From the NCBI RefSeq assembly GCF_963974425.1, contig NZ_CAXBCK010000011.1, positions 1 through 64,000 on the forward strand: a DNA stretch of 64,000 nucleotides. The letters are read 5' to 3'. Shown in pieces: positions 16,961-25,457 of the stretch. The DNA is from Marixanthomonas sp963974425. GTDB taxonomy: Bacteria; Bacteroidota; Bacteroidia; Flavobacteriales; Flavobacteriaceae. The notes under the pieces were generated by a model. That model saw nothing but the letters and a program-made list of their open reading frames with translations. It did not search any database and was not told the origin of the DNA. Numbering within the stretch: the stretch's first letter is position 1; each line of letters starts with the position of its first letter. The position numbers and the translations under genes were made by a program.

Positions 16961-19900
16961 ATGATGAAACAATTACTTACACTAATTTTTGCTATTTGCT
17001 TAGCGTCCTTTAGTCTGCATGCACAATGCGACATATCGGAAAATTTTGACACCTATAATAATGGAGAGGTCCCAACAGACTGGACCATGATTGATGCCAC
17101 AGATGGAACTTCTTCCTACGGGCGAGTAACTTCAAATCCTTCAGCGCCTAGTCCTGATAGATATTTTAGAATATATAGTGGAAATGCCACTACGGGAGAC
17201 CTTATTTTTATTTCCCCAATGGAAGCAACTACTTCAGACGGAAATCACCGGTTGAAGTTCTTTTCGCAAGGAACCACAGAATCAAGTTTAGTTGTAGGTA
17301 CTACAGATGCTAGTGATGGAAGTGGAACCTTTACTACATTAGAAACGATAACTCTGTTGGGAACCAATAATGATGATTGGGAAGCTCAAGAAATAATCAT
17401 CCCGGCAGGAACGGATGGATATATTTTCTTTCAGCATAACCTTGGATCAACTTTTGACCAAGTGAATATAGATAGTGTTTGTTTAGAACCAATTCCTACT
17501 TGTTTAGAGGTTAGTGCTGTAGAAGTTTCAAACCCTACGCAAACAACCATTGACTTAGCTTGGACAGAAAGCGGCTCTGGTGAGGACAATTGGGAATATG
17601 TTGTACAAGAAGAAGGAAGCGGAGAACCTTCTACAAATGGAACGGCTCATACATCAACAGATGCCAACCCTTCACTTACAGTTAGTGATCTTGACTCTAA
17701 TACAGTATATGAAGCCTACGTACGTGCCGATTGTGGTGGCGGGGATTATGGTGCTTGGATAAAATCTACTGGCGTTGTGAGAACAGATTGCGCCCCATTA
17801 ACAGATAATTTTTGTGAAGATTGGGCTGGAATGCCAGAAGATGAAGTACCAATTTGTTGGAGTGCGATTGATGACCCTAATACATCTGGTCATGTTCAAT
17901 TAGATTATGAGTTTAGTTATAGTAAAAACATGTTAGAGTTGTATGCGGTTAGTACTACTGTTGGAGATCTTATCGCCATTTCACCAGATGTTTCAGCTTT
18001 TGCTACCGATGGGGCTCATCGTTTACGTTTTACTGCAGGTTCGTCACCAGACGCTCCAGATGTTTTAGCAGTAGGAACGATGGATGAAAATGATAATTTT
18101 GTTGAAATAACAACACTAACCCTTACAAGTGATAGAGATACTGAGTATTTAGTTACCCTACCTGATAATGGTCACGATAACTTCGCTTTTAAGCACAGTG
18201 GTCAGATTAACAAAACGGTATGGATTAATACAGTTTGTGTTGAAGACTTACCTTCTTGTTTAGAAGTTACAGATGTTACAGCATCGAATGTAGATTTTGA
18301 TTCTGCAGATATTTCTTGGACAGCAAGTGAATCTAACGAAACTGCTTGGGAATATATAGTACAAGAAACTTCGTTGCCAGCACCAGATGCTACTACTAGC
18401 GGTACTGAAATAGCTACTACATCTACCACAGTGTCTTTAGATCAAAATACTGCTTATAAAGCGTATGTACGTGCAAAATGTGATGTAGACGACTTCGGGG
18501 CCTGGGTTGCTTCAGATGAGTTTACATCGGCTTGTAGCAGTTTTGTTGCTGAGTATAATTTTGGTTTTGAAGGCCCAAATGTTGATGGGGAAGAACTGAA
18601 GCCATGTTGGTCAGTATTTGATATAACATTGGGCGATTTTAGAACATACGAAGAACAAGGAAATATTATGCCTTCAGAAGGAAGTTTAATGATGCGTATG
18701 TTCGTCTCTAGTTCCTCAGATTCTGAAGGATTAATCGTGAGTACACCAGAGTTTTCAGATTTAAACATAGATAAACAAATACGTTTTAAGATGAATAAAA
18801 GTGCTGCGAGTACGGCAGATTTAGACATCATTGTAGGAACTATGGCAGATCCTATGGATGCAAGTACTTTTGTAGTTCTTGATGATACCTCGTTAAACCA
18901 ATCTACAATTATTGCCGAAACGTGGACGGAGTTTACGATTGACCTTTCAGGTTATGATACAAGTTTAGGGCACAATTACATCGCCTTTAAGCCTCAACAT
19001 TCAGGTACAGGAGGTTCGCAGTTTCTTTATATGGATGACTTTAACTATGAATACAATGAACCTCAAGGCTTAAATGATGAACCTGAAACATCTGCTATTT
19101 TAACAGCATCAGACGATTATAACTGTAATAATCCTATAACGGGCGACTATCAAGGTGCTACAAGGTCTGAAGAATACGGATGTACTTCACCAGATTACGA
19201 TGGTTATAATGATTTATGGTATCGATTCACCCCTGAAACTTCTGGTCTATATTATTTTGGACTTGAAGCAATTGACGGTGACCCTATGAATATGTATGTT
19301 TATGAAGGTTCATCTGTTAACCCAGTGCCAATTAATTCGGGATGCAGTACACGTTTTACGTCAATCGAGTTAAATGCTGGAGAAACATATTTTGTCGGTA
19401 TTGCAAGTGAAATACCAACAGCACAATTTTCATTATGTGTATCTAAATTTCCAGAAACACCAACAAACGATGAACCAAGTGGTGCACTTGAGTTAACCGA
19501 GTCAACCGATAGAAACTGTGACAATCCAGTTAGCGGTTATACAGCATCGGCTACCTATTCAACCGATTCTGCTTGTTCCCCTCAAACAGACGATGTTTGG
19601 TACACATTTGTACCAAGTACTACAGCAAACTATACCTTTAAAAGGACGGTAACCAATGGTGGTGCACCAACGTCAGTATCTGTTTATTCTGGTACTCCCG
19701 GAAATATGACTCAAATTACAGAAGGATGTGACTCGTATTTGCAAACTGTGGATTTAACTGCTGGGGAAACCTATTACGTAGCAGTTTCAAGTTCAGCTGG
19801 TTCCATTCCTTTATATTTTGATTTGTGTGCGTATCAATCACCACCAGCGCCAGGAAATGACGAATGTGTAAATGCTTTCGACTTGAACGTTGGAGAAGAT

Positions 19901-20812
19901 TTTGAAACCAGTTTTATAATTGGTGATAATACTTCTGCTACTAGAAACCCAAATGATCCATTGGTAATTTGTGATGGTCTTGAGTTCGAGGAAAAAGGAA
20001 AAGATATATGGTACACTGTGACCGTACCAAATTCTGGAAACCTAAAACTGGAAACCAAAAACAACAACGATCCTTATTTAACCGATACCGGTTTACAAGC
20101 CTATGCTGGTGAATGTGGTGCTTTGGAAACTTTATACTGTAGTTCGGATGACGGTGATTACTTTTTCAATTATATTGAATTGACAAATCTTGAGCCTGGC
20201 ACCGAAGTTTTGGTACGTATGTGGGGTCGAGTAGGGAACTACGGAACCTTCAAAATTGCTGCTTACGATGATTCTCCGGAATGTAACTACCCGTCCATTT
20301 TTACAGTAAGCGATGTTACTGAAACAACGGCTATGGTAAGTTGGACAGCACCAACCCCAGAACCAACAGGAGGATATGAATATATTGTACAAGAAGCAGG
20401 AACTGGATATCCAGGTGAAAATACTGGGACACCTACAAATGATACCGAAGTACTTTTAGAGGATTTAACTCCTATGACTGAGTACGAAGTATATGTAAAA
20501 GCATTTTGTAGTGCTAGTGGAAGTGCTTGGGCAGGCCCAATAACTTTTGAAACTAGCGAATTGGGTGTTTCAAACATTAACAAGGACCAATTTAAATTGT
20601 ACCCTAACCCAGTAAATGATGTTGTAAACGTATCATATAAGTCTACAATAGACAGTATATCCATTTATTCCATAACTGGACAGTTGGTTTATGATAATGC
20701 AATACATACTTCTTCAGCACAAATTAATGTATCACACCTATCAAGTGGGCTGTATATATTAGAAGCTCAAGTTGAAGGAAGCAAAGTAAGATTTAAAATT
20801 ATTGTTGAGTAA
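16961..20812 (+). CDS. Large T9SS-exported adhesin-like protein with Fn3 and PPC-like modules
   Basis: The 1283-residue product has a signal peptide (about 1-22, ending LHAQ). In order, the sequence shows three jelly-roll or MAM/cleaved-adhesin-like modules, starting at ENFDTYNNGEVPTDW, DNFCEDWAGMPEDE and YNFGFEGPNVDGEE. These alternate with fibronectin type III domains (repeated EYxVQE ... YEAYVRADC pattern). Three Cys-containing pre-peptidase-C-terminal-like modules follow (each beginning NDE and containing LWYRFTPE, VWYTFVPS or IWYTVTVP), then a last Fn3 domain. The type A sorting domain closes the protein (KLYPNPVNDVV, SSGLYILEAQVEG). No enzymatic domain was recognised, so a role in adhesion or binding is inferred. 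ATG pairs at 16961 and 16964 are both possible starts. It lies downstream of two TPR regulators. Confidence 0.87.
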   Translation: MMKQLLTLIFAICLASFSLHAQCDISENFDTYNNGEVPTDWTMIDATDGTSSYGRVTSNPSAPSPDRYFRIYSGNATTGDLIFISPMEATTSDGNHRLKFFSQGTTESSLVVGTTDASDGSGTFTTLETITLLGTNNDDWEAQEIIIPAGTDGYIFFQHNLGSTFDQVNIDSVCLEPIPTCLEVSAVEVSNPTQTTIDLAWTESGSGEDNWEYVVQEEGSGEPSTNGTAHTSTDANPSLTVSDLDSNTVYEAYVRADCGGGDYGAWIKSTGVVRTDCAPLTDNFCEDWAGMPEDEVPICWSAIDDPNTSGHVQLDYEFSYSKNMLELYAVSTTVGDLIAISPDVSAFATDGAHRLRFTAGSSPDAPDVLAVGTMDENDNFVEITTLTLTSDRDTEYLVTLPDNGHDNFAFKHSGQINKTVWINTVCVEDLPSCLEVTDVTASNVDFDSADISWTASESNETAWEYIVQETSLPAPDATTSGTEIATTSTTVSLDQNTAYKAYVRAKCDVDDFGAWVASDEFTSACSSFVAEYNFGFEGPNVDGEELKPCWSVFDITLGDFRTYEEQGNIMPSEGSLMMRMFVSSSSDSEGLIVSTPEFSDLNIDKQIRFKMNKSAASTADLDIIVGTMADPMDASTFVVLDDTSLNQSTIIAETWTEFTIDLSGYDTSLGHNYIAFKPQHSGTGGSQFLYMDDFNYEYNEPQGLNDEPETSAILTASDDYNCNNPITGDYQGATRSEEYGCTSPDYDGYNDLWYRFTPETSGLYYFGLEAIDGDPMNMYVYEGSSVNPVPINSGCSTRFTSIELNAGETYFVGIASEIPTAQFSLCVSKFPETPTNDEPSGALELTESTDRNCDNPVSGYTASATYSTDSACSPQTDDVWYTFVPSTTANYTFKRTVTNGGAPTSVSVYSGTPGNMTQITEGCDSYLQTVDLTAGETYYVAVSSSAGSIPLYFDLCAYQSPPAPGNDECVNAFDLNVGEDFETSFIIGDNTSATRNPNDPLVICDGLEFEEKGKDIWYTVTVPNSGNLKLETKNNNDPYLTDTGLQAYAGECGALETLYCSSDDGDYFFNYIELTNLEPGTEVLVRMWGRVGNYGTFKIAAYDDSPECNYPSIFTVSDVTETTAMVSWTAPTPEPTGGYEYIVQEAGTGYPGENTGTPTNDTEVLLEDLTPMTEYEVYVKAFCSASGSAWAGPITFETSELGVSNINKDQFKLYPNPVNDVVNVSYKSTIDSISIYSITGQLVYDNAIHTSSAQINVSHLSSGLYILEAQVEGSKVRFKIIVE

Positions 20813-20833
20813 ATTTAGTTGTTAGTTAATACC

Positions 20834-20870
20834 AAAACGTCCCGTTGCATTATGCTTCGGGACGTTTTTT
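20834..20870 (+). terminator. Rho-independent terminator after the adhesin gene
   Basis: Stem AAACGTCCCG / CGGGACGTTT, loop of about 13 bases, followed by a T run. Confidence 0.88.
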
Positions 20871-20875
20871 ATTCA

Positions 20876-20946
20876 GTCATTTCGACGATAGGAGAAATCG
20901 CATTCTACTATTTGCGTATTCCTTTTTAACAGTTATATTTTAAATG
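20876..20946 (+). repeat. Interspersed repeat, copy 1
   Basis: About 70 bases beginning GTCATTTCGACGATAGGAG. The stretch aligns without gaps over nearly its whole length with 21022-21091, at roughly 80% identity by eye. No open frame is conserved between the copies. Confidence 0.75.
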
Positions 20947-21021
20947 GAAAATTTGAAAAAAAATTGGCTCAAGTCCAAAATGTGATTCCTCGACGTACCT
21001 CCTTCAGAATGACTATGATTT

Positions 21022-21091
21022 GTCATCTCGACGATAGGAGAGATCACATTCTACCAGTCACGTATTCCTCTTCAGCTGTTGTGTTTTAAAG
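21022..21091 (+). repeat. Interspersed repeat, copy 2
   Basis: Begins GTCATCTCGACGATAGGAG and runs in the same direction as copy 1. The spacer (20947-21021) contains CCTCGACG and TTCAGAATGAC pieces, and 21110-21150 contains CTGAGCTTCTCGAAG, suggesting more degenerate units of the same repeat class. This explains most of the 350-base gap before the DUF4442 gene. Confidence 0.72.
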
Positions 21092-21161
21092 AAAGCTTTG
21101 CTACTTGCAGCGACCTGTGCTGAGCTTCTCGAAGTAAGCGGTCATGTAAATAGTAACATCC

Positions 21162-21629
21162 TTACGCCCGTGATTTGTTTTTCACCTTAATTGTCCACTC
21201 AAACTCAAAAACCGAAACGATATCTCCAGCTTTATCAACACCTTGAGATTTCATCCAAATAGTTTGCCCTTCGCCAGTTTTAACTGCCTCTTGAATGGCT
21301 TCTTTTACTTTAACTCCATCTTCACAGCTAAACGTAATTCTTCCTTTTGCTTTTTTTGAAAACGAAGCTTTATTATTGGCCACCAGCATTGAAATTCTTT
21401 CATCACTTTCTTTAATGGTCGCCATGACCATGGCGCCGGTGCTCAACTCGGCAGCCATTCCTTGCACGGCCCAAAACATGGACTTAAAGGGGTTTTGATT
21501 GATCCATTTATGACGTACCGAAGTTACGCAAGTTGTTTCATTTATACTCTTAACCCGAACACCTGTAAACCAAGCAGAAGGTAATTTAAAAAATAAAAAA
21601 GTATTGATTTTTGAAGGTGTAAGTGGCAT
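21162..21629 (-). CDS. DUF4442 hot-dog-fold thioesterase-like protein
   Basis: The 155-residue soluble protein matches the DUF4442 pattern: VRVKSINETTCVTSVRHKWINQNPFKSMFWAVQGMAAELSTG in the N-terminal half, where the hot-dog helix is expected, then beta strands with MLVANNKASFSKKAKGRITFSC and WTIKVK at the end. Relatives of this fold are acyl-CoA thioesterases, but the substrate of DUF4442 proteins is not established, so only a possible acyl-thioester role can be given. The gene is divergent from the DUF4870/PspC operon, with 134 bases between them, and is not obviously linked to it. Confidence 0.8.
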   Translation of the reverse strand: MPLTPSKINTFLFFKLPSAWFTGVRVKSINETTCVTSVRHKWINQNPFKSMFWAVQGMAAELSTGAMVMATIKESDERISMLVANNKASFSKKAKGRITFSCEDGVKVKEAIQEAVKTGEGQTIWMKSQGVDKAGDIVSVFEFEWTIKVKNKSRA

Positions 21630-21736
21630 ATTCAGTGGTTTTAAGGCGAATATACACCAAAAAAAGGAACCATGCTAATTCTTAAAATTATGTTAAATTT
21701 TAGTACTATACATAACATAATACCTTTTTTTGTACA

Positions 21737-21744
21737 TATATTTG
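21737..21744 (+). promoter_or_regulatory. -7 promoter element of the DUF4870/PspC operon
   Basis: TATATTTG is an exact TAnnTTTG match 19 bases before the ATG at 21764. It is the likely promoter for the five-gene run to 25320. Confidence 0.6.
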
Positions 21745-21763
21745 TATAAGAAATTAATAAGCA

Positions 21764-22300
21764 ATGGCAACAACCTTTACAAATCTATCTGAAAAAGAAG
21801 CTGAAAATCAAAAAAATATCGCAGCGGGCATTCATTTGAGTACCTTTTTAAAGTATTTATTTCCGTTTGCAAATTTTATTGCTCCGTTAATATTATGGAC
21901 CATCCATAAAGAAAAACCATTTGTGGATAGTCATGGAAAACGAGCGATAAACTTTCAGTTAAGCATTTTGTTATATTCAATAGGAATAGGAGTATTATGC
22001 TTACCATTCTTTGTGATTTTTGCAGCAGATTTCATTTCACTTATAGAAACAATGGAGCACACCATAGGAAATCCTGGCTTCGCTGAAATTAGAAATCTTT
22101 CAGGATACATTCTTTTATTCGGTATAGCAGGACTGTTACTTTTCGGCTTATTCATATTAGAACTGTACGCCGTAATTACCGCAACTATGTATGCCGCTAA
22201 AGGCAAACTATATAAATACCCATTATGCATACCTTTTTTAAAATCATCTTCTGAACCTGTTTCAGAAATCAATCAATCAAAAAATGAGCACACTAGTTAA
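21764..22300 (+). CDS. DUF4870 membrane protein
   Basis: The 178-residue protein matches DUF4870/Tic20-like proteins. It has a soluble start (TNLSEKEAENQKNIAAGIHLSTF), then a first helix with FANFIAPLILWTIHKEKPFVDSHGKRAINFQLS, the characteristic segment of the family, followed by two more long helices (about 68-90 and 110-145). A short charged tail ends the protein. The molecular function of the family is unknown. It opens a tight operon with PadR and PspC genes, which suggests a role in envelope homeostasis. Its end overlaps the start of the small gene at 22284. Confidence 0.85.
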   Translation: MATTFTNLSEKEAENQKNIAAGIHLSTFLKYLFPFANFIAPLILWTIHKEKPFVDSHGKRAINFQLSILLYSIGIGVLCLPFFVIFAADFISLIETMEHTIGNPGFAEIRNLSGYILLFGIAGLLLFGLFILELYAVITATMYAAKGKLYKYPLCIPFLKSSSEPVSEINQSKNEHTS

Positions 22301-22454
22301 CATCGTATTGGCAGCAGTTTTAAGTTTTTTAGGCGCCGAAGTGCAAAAAGAGCGTAACGAGACAGCTATGAATACATCGATACAATGCCAGCAAACCGTT
22401 GAAAACGTACAAGCAGTATTGTTCACAGAAAATGAAGCTATTAATTGTAAATAG
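22284..22454 (+). CDS. 56-residue protein of unknown function inside the PspC operon
   Basis: An ATG at 22284 opens a 57-codon frame ending in TAG at 22454. The product begins MSTLVNIVLAAVLSFLGAE, a hydrophobic stretch able to form a signal anchor, followed by a polar part with two Cys (SIQCQQTV and AINCK at the very end). It overlaps the DUF4870 gene by 17 bases and ends five bases before the PadR start, leaving essentially no untranslated gap, which is strong support for a real operon gene. I do not recognise a family. It may be a small membrane-associated partner of the PspC system, but this is inference from position only. Confidence 0.62.
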   Translation: MSTLVNIVLAAVLSFLGAEVQKERNETAMNTSIQCQQTVENVQAVLFTENEAINCK

Positions 22455-22459
22455 GACCG

Positions 22460-22798
22460 ATGAAAATTGAAAACACAAAAGCGCAAATGCGTAAAGGAGT
22501 TTTGGAGTATTGTATCCTTTCCGTTTTAAAGGACGGCGAGGCATATACATCAGATATTCTTGATACCTTAAAAGACGCGAAAATGCTGGTAGTAGAAGGA
22601 ACAATCTATCCGCTGCTTACCCGATTAAAAAATGCAGGATTACTTTCCTACCGATGGGAAGAATCTACCAGTGGGCCACCACGTAAATATTATGAACTGA
22701 CCGAAACCGGACAGCTATTTTTAAATGAATTGAATACTACCTGGAGCGAACTGCAACAGGCAGTAAACAGAGTAACCAGCGAAAACACTACGAAATGA
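22460..22798 (+). CDS. PadR-family transcriptional regulator
   Basis: The 112-residue winged-helix protein has the classic PadR pattern: AQMRKGVLEYCILSVLKDGEAYTSDIL at the start, VVEGTIYPLLTRLKNAGLLSYRWEES around the recognition helix and wing, and GPPRKYYELTETGQLFLNEL after it. PadR proteins are usually repressors acting on their own operon. The stop codon overlaps the next start (ATGA at 22795-22798), so PadR and the PspC-domain protein are translationally coupled and are probably one regulatory unit. The effector is unknown. Confidence 0.94.
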   Translation: MKIENTKAQMRKGVLEYCILSVLKDGEAYTSDILDTLKDAKMLVVEGTIYPLLTRLKNAGLLSYRWEESTSGPPRKYYELTETGQLFLNELNTTWSELQQAVNRVTSENTTK

Positions 22799-24582
22799 AA
22801 AAGACAGTAAACATAAATTTAGCAGGCACCTTTTTTCATATAGATGAGGATGCCTTTGGGAAACTTTCACGATACCTCGATGCTATTAAAAGATCGCTTA
22901 CCGATCCTAATGGGAGTGACGAAATTATGCGGGATATTGAAGCTCGTATTGCTGAACTTTTTTCAGAAAAAATCGAAACGAAAGCCCAGGTAATTTCTTT
23001 AAAAGAATTGGACGAGGTAATAGCCGTAATGGGACAACCGGAAGATTATCAGGTTGATGAAGAAATGTTTGAGGATGTACCACCTACACAAAAAAGTAGT
23101 CGCCGTAGAAGCTCTACAAGACAACAGTTGTTTAGAGATATTGACAACAAATTTATCTCAGGGGTTTCTTCTGGGTTAGGGCATTATTTGGGCATCGATG
23201 CAATCTGGATTCGTCTACTTTGGATCATCTTGACGATTCTTTCACAAGGAGTATTTATTGTCGTGTACATCATCTTCTGGATATTGGTTCCAGCAGCGGT
23301 AACCACTTCAGATAAATTGAGAATGACAGGTGAACCCGTTAATATTTCAAACATAGAACGGAAATTTAAGGAAGGTTATGACACCGTTGCCGATAAAGTA
23401 AAAAATGCCGATTACGATAAATATGGACAAAAAGTAAAAAAAGGAACTTCGGGTTTCTTTGATACGTTGGGTAAAATAATCGTGACGCTATTCACCATTT
23501 TTGTGAAGTTTTTAGGGTTGTTATTTATTCTTATATCAATAAGTGCTTTGATCGGCCTTATCGTTAGTTTGTTTACGTTAGGAACAGTAGGATTCTGGGG
23601 TACGGGTGAAGTGATGGAGTACATAACTATGTTTGACACCACAGGTACCCCCATCTGGATTATTTCTCTATTAACGCTTTTCGCAGTTGGGATTCCATTT
23701 TTTGTACTATTCATTTTAGGACTTAAAATGTTAATCAACAACTTAAAGTCGATAGGGACAAAAGCGAAGATCACCTTATTAATCGTATGGTTTATATCAT
23801 TAATCATATTGGGGATTTTAGGGATAAAGCAAGCTACGCAGAGAGCGTATGATGGAGAAGATATAGCTGAAACAGTCCTTCCCGTTAAAAAAGGAGATAC
23901 GTTGCAGTTAAAAATGCGTGCCGATAGTCAATATGAATATGAAGCACATCGTCACGGCGGGTTAGAGCTGAAATACAATGAAAATGACGAAAGGATTATC
24001 TACAGCAATGATATTCGGTTAATCGTTCGATCTACTAAGGATTCTGTTGGAAAACTATTGATAGAGCGTAAAGCTGAAGGAAAAAGCTTTTTAGACGCTA
24101 AAAAACACGCAGAAGCCATTGAGTACAATTATTCTATGGAGAATGGAGTTTTGCTTTTAGATGGCTTCTTAACTACAGGAACAGACAATAAGTTCCATGA
24201 TCAAGAAGTAGAGATAACGCTGTATTTACCAGAAGGAAGTATTTTAATTGCAAATAAAAACACCTATTCATACCATAGAAACGATTCTCGTTACGAAGAT
24301 ATTTTAGAAAATGGTGATGAAGAGAAAACACTATTGATACTACGTGATGCGACACAATGTATAGATTGTGAAGATGCTGTTGATGAAGAAGAAATAGAGA
24401 CTATAGGTGAAACTTCAGAAATGGAAGAAGAGTTAGAAGAAGAATTAGAAGATGATTTTGATGACGATACCTCTTCCTCAAATTGGAAAGAAGGCGTTGA
24501 AAATAAATTTGATGAAAAGAAAACCGATTCAGTTTCTCAACAGAATAAAACCATAGTAACAGATTCAATCAATAACCAATAA
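22795..24582 (+). CDS. PspC-domain membrane protein
   Basis: The 595-residue protein opens with a soluble domain (1-100; RSLTDPNGSDEIMRDIEARIAELF), typical of the N-terminal part of Bacteroidota PspC proteins. The PspC domain follows (about 105-172; RDIDNKFISGVSSGLGHYLGID and IWIRLLWIILTI). Further helix pairs are near 215-265, 280-310 and 320-340. A beta-rich region then appears, ending in a very acidic tail (EEELEEELEDDFDDD, about 543-557). PspC proteins act with phage-shock envelope responses. The 4-base overlap with padR and the DUF2807 gene 12 bases downstream mark a common Bacteroidota envelope operon. The start is fixed by the ATGA overlap. Confidence 0.92.
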   Translation: MKKTVNINLAGTFFHIDEDAFGKLSRYLDAIKRSLTDPNGSDEIMRDIEARIAELFSEKIETKAQVISLKELDEVIAVMGQPEDYQVDEEMFEDVPPTQKSSRRRSSTRQQLFRDIDNKFISGVSSGLGHYLGIDAIWIRLLWIILTILSQGVFIVVYIIFWILVPAAVTTSDKLRMTGEPVNISNIERKFKEGYDTVADKVKNADYDKYGQKVKKGTSGFFDTLGKIIVTLFTIFVKFLGLLFILISISALIGLIVSLFTLGTVGFWGTGEVMEYITMFDTTGTPIWIISLLTLFAVGIPFFVLFILGLKMLINNLKSIGTKAKITLLIVWFISLIILGILGIKQATQRAYDGEDIAETVLPVKKGDTLQLKMRADSQYEYEAHRHGGLELKYNENDERIIYSNDIRLIVRSTKDSVGKLLIERKAEGKSFLDAKKHAEAIEYNYSMENGVLLLDGFLTTGTDNKFHDQEVEITLYLPEGSILIANKNTYSYHRNDSRYEDILENGDEEKTLLILRDATQCIDCEDAVDEEEIETIGETSEMEEELEEELEDDFDDDTSSSNWKEGVENKFDEKKTDSVSQQNKTIVTDSINNQ

Positions 24583-24594
24583 ATCAATACAGTC

Positions 24595-25320
24595 ATGAAA
24601 CCAATCCATGTAATTTTACTAGTCTTGATAGCAGGCTTTAGTACTGCTTGTCAATTTGATATTAACCTTGGGCAAACCAATGGTGACGGTAATGTTGTAA
24701 CCGAAGAACGACCTGTCTCAGAATCATTTACCGCTGTACGCGGAAGCGCAGGCTTAGATGTTTTCTTAACCAAAGGCGACGAAGAAAAAATTGTTGTAGA
24801 AGCCGATGAAAACCTACTTGCTATTATTGAAACTGAAATAATAGACGGCAAATTAAAAATAGGAACTAAAGAAAACATTGGTCGTTCTAAAGCGAAAAAA
24901 GTATACGTAACGTATACTGAATTAAATACCATTGAAGCCAGCAGTGGTGCCGATGTGATAGGAAACTCAGTCGTGGAAAGCGAACGTTTAACATTAGATT
25001 GTAGTAGCGGCGGCGATCTTGAAGTAGAAGTTTTTTCAAAACATGTAATTGCTGAAACCAGCAGTGGTGCCGATATAAATGTTTCTGGTAAAGCGACAAA
25101 TCTAGACGCATCTGCTTCCAGTGGGAGTGATTTAAATGCGAAAGATCTTTTAGTAATTAATTGCAAGGCCGATGTATCTAGCGGTGCCGATATTACTGTA
25201 AACGTTCAAGATAAACTTGTTTCTGAAACATCTAGTGGCGGTGATGTTCACTATTATGGTAATCCTGGGAATGTTTCGAAAAATGAAAGCAAATCTGGCG
25301 GCGGAACCCATAAAATGTAA
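24595..25320 (+). CDS. DUF2807 (head GIN domain) lipoprotein
   Basis: The 241-residue lipoprotein has a type II signal ending FSTAC, with lipidation Cys19. The mature part carries the DUF2807 signature: FTAVRGSAGLDVFLTKGDEEKIVVEAD, then a ladder of SSGAD/SSGGD/SSGSD turns at regular spacing, as in IEASSGADVIGN, DCSSGGDLEVEV, ETSSGADINV, VSSGADITV and ETSSGGDVHYYG. This builds a right-handed beta-helix-like fold. Bacteroidota usually place it next to PspC genes, as here (12-base gap). A role in sensing or stabilising the envelope is assumed for the operon, but no activity is known. It is the last gene before a terminator. Confidence 0.93.
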   Translation: MKPIHVILLVLIAGFSTACQFDINLGQTNGDGNVVTEERPVSESFTAVRGSAGLDVFLTKGDEEKIVVEADENLLAIIETEIIDGKLKIGTKENIGRSKAKKVYVTYTELNTIEASSGADVIGNSVVESERLTLDCSSGGDLEVEVFSKHVIAETSSGADINVSGKATNLDASASSGSDLNAKDLLVINCKADVSSGADITVNVQDKLVSETSSGGDVHYYGNPGNVSKNESKSGGGTHKM

Positions 25321-25350
25321 CTAAAAGCAATATCAACCAACCAAAAAGCA

Positions 25351-25380
25351 AAAACCGAAGACAATTCAGCTTCGGTTTTT
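25351..25380 (+). terminator. Rho-independent terminator closing the PspC operon
   Basis: Stem AAACCGAAG / CTTCGGTTT, 10-base loop, then T run, 31 bases after the DUF2807 stop. Confidence 0.88.
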
Positions 25381-25457
25381 GTTGTTTCAGTAGTTTTTAT
25401 TTCAACCTTACAACCTATAATTACTATTTTAGTAGCGTAAAAAATAAGTAAGAGAAC

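Noticed and set aside
20132..20664. Minus-strand frames within the adhesin gene
   Set aside because: They are shadows of Thr/Glu-rich repeats in the plus-strand protein, without start signals.
24651..25166. 171-codon minus-strand frame opposite the DUF2807 gene
   Set aside because: The frame is kept open by the repetitive SSGAD codons on the plus strand; the peptide has no recognisable domain and no promoter.
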